Positions 29,070-36,132 of a stretch of DNA of 64,000 nt are shown here, one piece after another. Within the stretch, counting starts at the first letter, position 1, and every line of letters begins with the position of its first letter. The notes beneath the pieces are model-generated. The model worked only from the letters and a program-made list of their open reading frames with translations, was not told the DNA's origin and made no database searches. The position numbers and the translations under genes are program-made. Source of the stretch: Candidatus Dechloromonas phosphorivorans (GTDB lineage Bacteria; Pseudomonadota; Gammaproteobacteria; Burkholderiales; Rhodocyclaceae); NCBI GenBank assembly GCA_016714975.1, contig JADKBR010000019.1, positions 124,001 to 188,000 of the forward strand, read 5' to 3'.

Positions 29070-30143
29070 TCAGGCCCCGATCAACTCCAGATTCCTTGAG
29101 CGCCAGTCGAGAACGGCGGTGCGGGTGGTCATCCGTCCGGCAAGTTCGGGGAATTCCTCGCTGACCACGCCGGCGGCGAAGCGTGACAGGAAGCGCGACT
29201 TCATTTCGGCGCGCGCCCGGTCGACGCCGATTTCGTCGTAGGGGACCGAGGCGAGCAGGAGAAAGCCGTCGTTCGGAATGCGCCCCGCTTCCATATTGCT
29301 CTTGATGATGCCGGCGGCCTTGCGCAGCGGATCGGCGAGATCGGGGCTGTAGGGGCCGATGATCAGCGCAAGGTTGGGGGTGTGCAGGAAATCGAACCCG
29401 CGGCCGACGCAGATCACCCATTCGCGGTGTTCGATGTCGAGCAGGCGTTCATGACGCGCCACCTGTTCGCGGACTTGCGCGATGTGATCGAGGTTGCCGC
29501 GCAGCAGGGGCAGCAGGTCGGCACGCATCTGCGCCGGCATGTCGGGGAGCAGGGCGGCCAGCCGGGGTTCGAGCGTGGCGACGTCGGCGGCGGCCAGGCT
29601 GGCGAGGTCGAGCACGTTACCATCGCTGCCATGGATGGCCAGGGCCTCCTCGTCGGTTTCGAAGCCACAGACCAGCGGGTAGACTGTGTCGTGGCCCGCG
29701 CCGAAGATGTGCTCCACCTGGCGACGGATCTCTTGCGTGTGGGCAATGGCGGCGGCGGTGTCGTAATTGAAGCCGGCGCATCCGCGCTTGGGGTTGCCGC
29801 GCGACCAGTGGTAGGTAATGAGGAACAGCACGCGGCGTCCGGTGCCGGTCATGCGCTGGACGTGATGGGCGAGGACCTCGCCGAGATGCGGCCAGCCGAG
29901 GTCGAAGATGCCGCCCAGGTTGCGAAATGGCATCAGGATGCCCGTGGGTGTGTGAGTGGCGACGGGAATGTTGATGCGGCCGTCCATGCACTTGAGGACG
30001 GCGATGGCGGTCGGATGCTCGGCGAGATAGCGCTCGCGCGCCAGCCAGGCTTCCGGCCCGCGAAAGGTCTCGCCATGGCGGCTAGCAAGATCGAAAAGCC
30101 AGTCGATACGCTGGGTAATCGTTTGGTTGTGGATGTCGTTCAT
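29070..30143 (-). CDS. Carbonic anhydrase-like protein, CsoSCA-type zinc site
   Basis: The 357-residue protein starts at ATG 30143 with GGAGGGG upstream. Near residue 52 it has KCMDGR, the Cys-x-Asp-x-Arg motif of beta-class carbonic anhydrases. Instead of the usual His-x-x-Cys it has His112 and Cys122 (YHWSRGNPKRGCAGF), a spacing close to that of the carboxysomal enzyme CsoSCA. No carboxysome shell or RuBisCO genes are nearby. It probably hydrates CO2 or binds zinc in a similar fold. It could also be a catalytically distinct relative, since I cannot align the full fold. Confidence 0.7.
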   Translation of the reverse strand: MNDIHNQTITQRIDWLFDLASRHGETFRGPEAWLARERYLAEHPTAIAVLKCMDGRINIPVATHTPTGILMPFRNLGGIFDLGWPHLGEVLAHHVQRMTGTGRRVLFLITYHWSRGNPKRGCAGFNYDTAAAIAHTQEIRRQVEHIFGAGHDTVYPLVCGFETDEEALAIHGSDGNVLDLASLAAADVATLEPRLAALLPDMPAQMRADLLPLLRGNLDHIAQVREQVARHERLLDIEHREWVICVGRGFDFLHTPNLALIIGPYSPDLADPLRKAAGIIKSNMEAGRIPNDGFLLLASVPYDEIGVDRARAEMKSRFLSRFAAGVVSEEFPELAGRMTTRTAVLDWRSRNLELIGA

Positions 30144-30284
30144 GTCCCCTCCGACACGGCTTGCTGGCAATCCTGCAGCGTGGGTCTTCGTCGCGGTCGA
30201 AATTGCCGCGATTCGTTCTTGCCTCCCTTTTTACCGTTGACCGCAGCGAATGCCAAGCCCGGCATTCAGGCTGTGCTTGCAATG

Positions 30285-30716
30285 CAGCCGAACTCGCCCG
30301 CGTCACCGTCTGGATAGGCGACATCCATTGGTACCGCCGTAACGGCTACCCGCACGCGGTCAACCCCATCCTCAAGCCGCTTTACGGCATCGAACACCGC
30401 GACGTGCTGCTCAACCCGGACGGCAGTGAGGCCGACTGGCCGACCGCCGACGTAATCGTCGGCAAACCGCCTTTCCTCGGTGGCTCGGTCATGCGCGGCG
30501 ACCCCGGCGCCGCCGACCTCGTCACCTACTGGTTCGAAAAAGCCCGCGCCCAGATTGCCGCCGGAAAGCCGCAAGCTGCCGGCCTCGTTTCCACCAACTC
30601 GATTCGCGGTGGTGCCAACCGCAAGGTGCTGGAGCGCATCGTCGAAACGACGCGTATTTTCGAAGCTTGGGGCGACGAAGGATGGGTCAATGACGCCGCC
30701 GTGCGCGTTTCATTAC
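30285..30716 (+). pseudogene. Fragment of a second type IIL-like restriction-methyltransferase
   Basis: This stretch reads AELARVTVWIGDI to GWVNDAAVRVS and is highly similar in DNA and protein to 20931-21410 of the broken restriction-methyltransferase. It starts and ends abruptly without the rest of the gene. An in-frame loss of about 17 codons follows the motif IV region, and the catalytic NPPF is KPPF here, so it cannot be an active methyltransferase. It is in the same orientation as the longer copy about 9 kb away. Confidence 0.85.
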
Positions 30717-30793
30717 TTGTCCAATCATATGAGCGGGGATGGGATATGCCCCCCAGCTTGACCGAATGTGCCTCCGCGCCAATTCATGTGGCT

Positions 30794-31207
30794 TCACACC
30801 GCTTCAACCCGCAAACCGGCGCCGAGGGCGGCCTCCAACTGGCGCTGATCAGCCGAGACGAAAACATCGGCTTTCAACGTTACCGCGCTACCGATATGAA
30901 TGGCGTCCACGCCGCGCAGCAGATTATATTCAAGCACCGAAATCGTCTGCGCCATGACTGCCGGCGTCAGGTCGCAGATCGCTGCATCTTCGATGTCGAG
31001 CAGCAGCAGTGATTTGAGTTGCCGATATTGGGCGTCGGTAATTCGATTTTCCCGGCGCAAGCGGCAGAATGCCGAAACAATTTCGGGCAGTGCGATGCCG
31101 GACAGGCCGATTTCAGTTGCGCGATCACACCATTCCAGCACGGTGTCGGTTCCGGTTTCCGCGATATAGCGCTTGACGAAGGCAGAGGCGTCAAAGAAAA
31201 CGCGCAT
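30794..31207 (-). CDS. vapC: PIN-domain toxin of VapC type
   Basis: VapC toxins are PIN-domain ribonucleases. The 137 residues contain the acidic residues expected for metal binding: Asp6 in FFDASAFVKRY, Glu near residue 42 in LPEIVSAF, and Asp residues in RGVDAIHIGSA and VFVSADQRQ. It lies 13 bases after an antitoxin gene in the same direction. The frame is complete, so the module looks functional. Confidence 0.88.
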   Translation of the reverse strand: MRVFFDASAFVKRYIAETGTDTVLEWCDRATEIGLSGIALPEIVSAFCRLRRENRITDAQYRQLKSLLLLDIEDAAICDLTPAVMAQTISVLEYNLLRGVDAIHIGSAVTLKADVFVSADQRQLEAALGAGLRVEAV

Positions 31208-31220
31208 CAGGATTCCCTCT

Positions 31221-31448
31221 TCAAAAAGCGGTTTCGCGTTCTTCCAGAATCATGCGGCTGATTGAAACCCCATCCAGGACAAGGGGTTGCACCCTAAGCC
31301 GCTTCCATGAAGGCAGGTCGGCCGCGATCGGAATGATGTCGGCGATGGGTTTGCCGTTACGCAGGACGCGCACCGATTCGCCTGACTCGACGATGTCGAA
31401 ATACTGCTTGGCGTGGTTACGCACTTCGGTGAACGTGGCTTGCTTCAT
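31221..31448 (-). CDS. Phd/YefM-like antitoxin
   Basis: The 75-residue protein has the Phd/YefM N-terminal pattern (TFTEVRNHAKQYFDIVESGE, then VRVLRNGKPIADIIP), which binds DNA and represses the operon, and a C-terminal tail for toxin binding. It precedes the PIN-domain gene by 13 bases. Upstream (31449-31500) the DNA turns AT-rich with ATGTAC/ATGTAA-like repeats, a likely autoregulated promoter. Confidence 0.87.
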   Translation of the reverse strand: MKQATFTEVRNHAKQYFDIVESGESVRVLRNGKPIADIIPIAADLPSWKRLRVQPLVLDGVSISRMILEERETAF

Positions 31449-31541
31449 GGCGCTCTCAAAATGTACAGAACGATGTAATCATAAATGTATCTGGCCTCAA
31501 CGGCTGACAAAATCGCCTTATTGGATCGCGTCGAGTTGAAT

Positions 31542-31704
<163 letters not shown>

Positions 31705-31841
31705 TAGCCACTCAGCGCTATCTATCCCGGGGAAAGCCTGGTCTGATCCATTCTTGGGGTGCTTTCATCGGTGCCGTGTTATGTTTTTCGATTATATTAA
31801 AATAGATACTAATTCTTACTCAGAATAACTTGCCCGACCTA

Positions 31842-31881
31842 GACTCCAGTCATCACGAACTTCCATTCAATGACCGGAGTC
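31842..31881 (+). promoter_or_regulatory. Inverted repeat covering the ribosome binding site of the sulfate-binding protein gene
   Basis: GACTCCAGTCAT (31842-31853) and ATGACCGGAGTC (31870-31881) match at 11 of 12 positions, with a 16-base loop. The second arm contains GGAG, the ribosome binding site of the gene starting at 31886, so the mRNA hairpin would mask it. Upstream (about 31786-31840) lies an AT-rich stretch that could hold the promoter and an activator site. Confidence 0.55.
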
Positions 31882-31885
31882 TTTC

Positions 31886-32881
31886 ATGCGCAAATCAGCC
31901 ATCCTTGCGGCGTTGACCGCAACGCTCACCCTCGGTAGCGCCTTCGCCCAGACCACGCTGCTCAACGTCTCCTACGACCCGACGCGCGAGTTGTACAAGG
32001 ATTTCAATGCCGCCTTCAACAAGCACTGGCAGGCGAGGACCGGACAGACGGTGACTGTCCGCCAGTCGCACGGAGGCTCCGGCAAGCAGGCGATGGCGGT
32101 GCGTGACGGGCTCGAGGCCGATGTCGTGACGCTGGCTCTCGCCTACGACATCGACGCGCTGGTCGAACGTCAGTTGATCCCGGCCGACTGGCAGAAGCGC
32201 TTTCCGCACAATTCCTCGCCGTATACCTCGACCATCGTCTTCCTGGTGCGCAAGGGCAACCCGAAGGGCATCAAGGACTGGGGCGATCTGGCCCGGCCGG
32301 GCGTCGGCGTCATCACGCCCAATCCGAAGACTTCGGGCGGCGCGCGCTGGAACTATCTGGCGGCCTGGGGCTGGGCGCTCAAGCAACCCGGCGGCAACGA
32401 GCAGAAGGCCAGGGAACTGGTGACGGCGATCTTCCGGAATGTGCCGGTGCTCGATTCCGGCGCGCGCGGCTCGACGACGACCTTCGTCGAGCGCGGTCTC
32501 GGCGACGTGCTGATCGCCTGGGAGAACGAGGCGCAACTGGCGGTCAACGAGATCGGCAAGGACAAGTTCGAGATCGTCGCCCCCAGCCTGTCGATCCTCG
32601 CCGAGCCGCCGGTGGCCGTGGTCGACAAGGTGGTCGAGAAGCGCGGCACGCGGCTGACGGCACAGGCCTATCTGGACTACCTGTATTCCGAGGAAGGCCA
32701 GAACATCGCCGCCAAACACTATTACCGGCCGCGTGACGCCAAGGTGGCAGGCAAGTACGCCGCCCAGTTCCCGAAGATCAGGCTGATGACCATCGACGAT
32801 ACCTTCGGTGGCTGGCAGAAGGCACAGAAAGCGCACTTCGCCGACGGCGGCAGCTTCGACCAGATCTATCTGAAGAAATAG
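31886..32881 (+). CDS. sbp: Sulfate ABC transporter substrate-binding protein
   Basis: Periplasmic sulfate/thiosulfate-binding protein. The 331 residues begin with a Sec signal peptide (MRKSAILAALTATLTLGSAFA). The mature chain shows the family motifs LLNVSYDPTRELYKDFNAAF, SHGGSGKQAMAV, NPKTSGGARWNYLAAWG and YLYSEEGQNIAAKHYYRP. The permease and ATPase genes (cysT, cysW, cysA) do not follow; cysteine synthase does. The transporter core is presumably encoded elsewhere. Confidence 0.96.
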   Translation: MRKSAILAALTATLTLGSAFAQTTLLNVSYDPTRELYKDFNAAFNKHWQARTGQTVTVRQSHGGSGKQAMAVRDGLEADVVTLALAYDIDALVERQLIPADWQKRFPHNSSPYTSTIVFLVRKGNPKGIKDWGDLARPGVGVITPNPKTSGGARWNYLAAWGWALKQPGGNEQKARELVTAIFRNVPVLDSGARGSTTTFVERGLGDVLIAWENEAQLAVNEIGKDKFEIVAPSLSILAEPPVAVVDKVVEKRGTRLTAQAYLDYLYSEEGQNIAAKHYYRPRDAKVAGKYAAQFPKIRLMTIDDTFGGWQKAQKAHFADGGSFDQIYLKK

Positions 32882-32944
32882 TAGGAGCCACGCCGCTGAC
32901 CGACTTCATTCGCCATTTCAATAGCCCCGACGACTCCGGCGGAA

Positions 32945-33155
32945 GGATGCCGCATCTATGATTCTCCGGCGGCGGCGCGGCAAATGGGCTTGAGCCTGGA
33001 GCAGGGCGGCAAACCGCTGGCGGCAGCACGTCATGCCGGCATTGCGATTGAACTGATCGGCATCGACAGAGGCCGGGATTCTGCACTGGCGCGCGCCGCC
33101 GGTGTCAAATTCGGACAGGGTCGGCTGTTCGTTGAGCCGCAGTGCGATCGCCGAG
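32945..33155 (+). pseudogene. Possible remnant of an EAL-domain C-terminus
   Basis: The 331-base gap before cysK contains a reading that ends in ARAAGVKFGQGRLFVEP, similar to the C-terminal G-x-x-x-x-Q-G-x-x-F-x-x-P pattern of EAL phosphodiesterases. Nothing upstream in the frame shows the EAL or DDFGTG motifs. It may be a decayed fragment or chance similarity. Nothing else is recognisable in this gap. Confidence 0.25.
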
Positions 33156-33212
33156 CCACGCACAGCAGCCACCGAGTCGCCTACAATTATCCTTCCTAAC
33201 CGGAGTACCGAC

Positions 33213-34145
33213 ATGAAAATCGCCAACAACGTCACCGAACTGGTCGGCAACACGCCGCTGGTCAAGCTCAACCGCGTTACCGAAGGCTGCGGCGCGACCG
33301 TCGTCGCCAAGCTGGAATTCTTCAATCCGGGCCATAGCGTCAAGGACCGCATCGCTGTTTCGATGCTCGACGCCGCGCAGGCCGCCGGCAGGATCGGTCC
33401 CGATACCGTCGTCCTCGAACCGACTTCCGGCAACACCGGTATCGGCCTCGCCATGGTCTGCGCCGCGCGCGGCATCAAGTGCGCCTTCACGATGCCGGAA
33501 ACGATGAGCCGCGAGCGCAAGCTGCTGCTCAAGGCCTACGGCGCCGAGCTGATCCTGACACCGGGTCCGGACGGCATGGGCGGCGCGATTGCCAGGGCCA
33601 GGGCAATGGCCGAGGCCGACCCGCGCTATTTCATTCCGCAGCAGTTTGAAAATCCGGCCAATCCGGAGGTCCACCGCAACACGACGGCCGAGGAAGTCTG
33701 GAAGGATACCGACGGTCAGGTAGATATCTTCGTCTCCGGCGTCGGCACCGGCGGCACCGTCACCGGGGTCGGCGAAGTGCTCAAGGCACGCAAGCCGGGG
33801 GTCAGGATCGTCGCCGTCGAACCCGATGCCTCGCCGGTCCTCTCCGGTGGCGTAAAAGGGCCGCACCCGATCCAGGGCATCGGCGCCGGTTTCGTCCCGG
33901 CCGTGCTCAACACGGCGATCTACGACGAGGTGATCCGAGTCAAGAACGACGACGCCTTCGCCATCGCCCGCCGCATGGCGACCGAAGAGGGCCTGCTGGT
34001 CGGAATTTCCTCCGGCGCCGCGACCTGGGCCGCGCTCGAGCTCGCCAAGCGCCCGGAGAACGCCGGCAAGCTGATCGTCGTCGTCATTCCGTCCTTCGGC
34101 GAGCGTTATTTGTCCACCGCGCTGTATCAGCACATCGAGGTTTGA
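33213..34145 (+). CDS. cysK: Cysteine synthase (O-acetylserine sulfhydrylase)
   Basis: PLP enzyme joining O-acetylserine and sulfide to cysteine. The 310-residue product starts at ATG 33213 (MKIANNVTELVGNTPLVKL), with CGGAG upstream. The PLP lysine is Lys44 in NPGHSVKDRI, the phosphate-binding loop TSGNTG is at 71-76, and GVGTGGTVTG is near 175. I choose CysK over CysM from the overall motif set, but the two are hard to separate by eye. The gene links sulfate uptake upstream with a C-S lyase downstream. Confidence 0.93.
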   Translation: MKIANNVTELVGNTPLVKLNRVTEGCGATVVAKLEFFNPGHSVKDRIAVSMLDAAQAAGRIGPDTVVLEPTSGNTGIGLAMVCAARGIKCAFTMPETMSRERKLLLKAYGAELILTPGPDGMGGAIARARAMAEADPRYFIPQQFENPANPEVHRNTTAEEVWKDTDGQVDIFVSGVGTGGTVTGVGEVLKARKPGVRIVAVEPDASPVLSGGVKGPHPIQGIGAGFVPAVLNTAIYDEVIRVKNDDAFAIARRMATEEGLLVGISSGAATWAALELAKRPENAGKLIVVVIPSFGERYLSTALYQHIEV

Positions 34146-35272
34146 GCATCTTCGACACGCCGCCCGACCGGCGCGGCTCCGACTCGATCAAGTGGGGCAA
34201 GTACGCCGGTCGCGACATCCTGCCGCTGTGGGTCGCGGACATGGATTTTGCTGCGCCGCCGGCTGTCGTCGACGCCTTGCAGCAACGTATCGCGCATGGC
34301 GTCTTCGGTTATGGGCATCCCTGGCCATCCCTCACGGAGTCAGTACTCGCTCACCTTGAAGGCGAATACACTTGGGCCATCGAGCCGGAATGGATCGTCT
34401 GGCTGCCGGGGCTGGTCACCGGCCTCAACGTCGCCTGCCGGGCGGTCGATGGCGAGGTGCTGACGGCAACGCCGATCTACCCGCCTTTCCTGTCCGCTCC
34501 CCGACATTCCGGCCGGATCCTGAACCGGGTCGACCTCGCCTGCAACGACGGCCGCTGGCGTTGGGACATGGCTGCCCTGGCTGAAGTGACAACCGCAGCC
34601 ACCGGATTGTTTCTCCTCTGCCACCCGCACAACCCGGTCGGCCGCTGCTGGAACGAGGACGAACTGCGTGACCTCGCCGCCTTCGCCGAAGAAAACGACC
34701 TCGTCGTCTGTTCCGACGAAATCCACTGCGGGCTGATCCTTGACGCCGACAAGCGCCATATCCCGTTCGCCAGCCTGTCGCCGGATGCCGCGAAGCGCAG
34801 CATCACGCTGATGGCGCCGTCGAAAACCTACAACATCCCCGGCCTCGGCTGCGCCTTCGCGGTGATTCCCGACGCCGCGCTGCGCCGGCGTTTCCTGCGC
34901 GTCATGGACGGCATCGTGCCGCATGTGAATGTCCTCGGCCTCGCGGCCTGCGAAGCCGCCTATCGCGATTGCGGAGACTGGCACCGCCAACTGATCGCTT
35001 ATCTCGTTGGCAACCGCAACCGGGTGGCTGCCGCGGTCAACGCCCAAAAAGGGGCAAAAATGAGCCACGTCGAAGCCACCTATCTGGCCTGGATCGACGT
35101 CCGCGAACTCGGCCTGGCAGCCCCGGCCGCTCATTTCGAAACTCATGGCCTCGGCCTCTCCGACGGCGCGGACTTCGGCGCACCCGGCTGGCTGCGCCTC
35201 AATTTCGGCTGCACCCGCGCTACCCTCGACGAGGCGCTCGCGCGCTTCGCCAGAGGCTGCAATCCGGCATGA
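34142..35272 (+). CDS. patB: MalY/PatB family pyridoxal-phosphate C-S lyase
   Basis: Class I/II aminotransferase-fold enzyme that usually cleaves cystathionine or cysteine conjugates. The 376 residues have the WVADMDFAAPPAV start pattern, HPHNPVGRCW and the PLP lysine Lys228 in APSKTYNIPGLG. It starts with TTG at 34142, overlapping the cysK stop as TTGA, with GAGG five bases upstream, so translation is coupled to cysK. Cystathionine beta-lyase activity (methionine synthesis) is the most likely role. Confidence 0.9.
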   Translation: MSIFDTPPDRRGSDSIKWGKYAGRDILPLWVADMDFAAPPAVVDALQQRIAHGVFGYGHPWPSLTESVLAHLEGEYTWAIEPEWIVWLPGLVTGLNVACRAVDGEVLTATPIYPPFLSAPRHSGRILNRVDLACNDGRWRWDMAALAEVTTAATGLFLLCHPHNPVGRCWNEDELRDLAAFAEENDLVVCSDEIHCGLILDADKRHIPFASLSPDAAKRSITLMAPSKTYNIPGLGCAFAVIPDAALRRRFLRVMDGIVPHVNVLGLAACEAAYRDCGDWHRQLIAYLVGNRNRVAAAVNAQKGAKMSHVEATYLAWIDVRELGLAAPAAHFETHGLGLSDGADFGAPGWLRLNFGCTRATLDEALARFARGCNPA

Positions 35273-35556
35273 GTTCGTATTCGCTAGCCCTGTTCGCGCT
35301 ACTGGCGGCGCTGTTGGCACTGTCGTTTGCCAGCGGTCTTGCCATCGAACTCTTCCTGCGCAAGGAGCAGAGTTCGCTGGCGCGTCGTTCCTGGCTGGCG
35401 CTGGCCAGCGGCGCATTGATCTTTGCCCTGCAACAGGGCTACTCCCTCGAACTCGCAGTCAGCACCGGCATCCACGATCTGCGCCAGGCGGCGCTCTCGG
35501 CAGTTGCGGCGCTGCTGCTCGCGCTGGCGATGTATGGGCTCAGGCGGCTGGCGTGA
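35269..35556 (+). CDS. Small membrane protein of unknown function
   Basis: The 95-residue protein has three hydrophobic stretches (about 5-27, 42-57, 73-90) separated by short charged loops, and no domain I recognise. Its ATG overlaps the stop of the C-S lyase gene (ATGA), so it is probably the last gene of the cysK-patB operon. Its 3' end overlaps the convergent cyclo-ligase gene by 17 bases. Confidence 0.65.
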   Translation: MSSYSLALFALLAALLALSFASGLAIELFLRKEQSSLARRSWLALASGALIFALQQGYSLELAVSTGIHDLRQAALSAVAALLLALAMYGLRRLA

Positions 35557-36118
35557 AGGCGCCGTCTTCGGTGATGATCCAGTCCAGTCGCTGGTCGTGC
35601 GGCTCGGGCCGGATGCTGTCGATGCGGTTGATCTCGAAGCCGACGCCCACCGCCAGCGGCCGCGGTACCAGTGCCGCCAGCGTGCGGTCGAAATAACCGC
35701 CGCCGTAGCCGAGCCGATATCCGGCGCCATCGAAGCCGTTGAGCGGCAGCAGGATCAGGTCGGGCGTCAGCCAGTCGCCAGCGGTCGGCGTCGGGATGCC
35801 GTAACGATCCGCTTCGAGCGGCCCATCCGGCGTCCATTCGCGAAAGCGCAGCGGCGCGTTCTCGGCGACGACGACCGGCAGCGCGGCATGTACCCCGTCT
35901 TCCGCCCATCTGGCCAGCAGAGCCCGCACATCCGGTTCGTTTCTGATCGGCCAGCAGAACGCGGCAACCGTCGGCCGCGCGAGCGCGGCAAGCGCATGGC
36001 CGACGACGCGCGCCGACAGAACGGCATGCTCGGTGCTCGCCAGAGCCGTCCGCCGGGCGGCCATTTCCCGTCGCAACGCCTGTCGCCAGCCCGTGATATC
36101 CTCGCAACGACTTTCCAT
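35540..36118 (-). CDS. 5-formyltetrahydrofolate cyclo-ligase
   Basis: ATP-dependent enzyme converting 5-formyl-THF to 5,10-methenyl-THF. The 192 residues have the N-terminal WRQALRREMAARR basic helix and the C-terminal signature LPLNGFDGAGYRLGYGGGYFDRTLA. It is often encoded after zapA and 6S RNA in proteobacteria, but here it lies about 15 kb away, between a small membrane protein gene and divergent slt. Only about 14 bases separate its start from that of slt. Confidence 0.93.
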   Translation of the reverse strand: MESRCEDITGWRQALRREMAARRTALASTEHAVLSARVVGHALAALARPTVAAFCWPIRNEPDVRALLARWAEDGVHAALPVVVAENAPLRFREWTPDGPLEADRYGIPTPTAGDWLTPDLILLPLNGFDGAGYRLGYGGGYFDRTLAALVPRPLAVGVGFEINRIDSIRPEPHDQRLDWIITEDGAFTPAA

Positions 36119-36132
36119 AAGTGAAATCTAGC

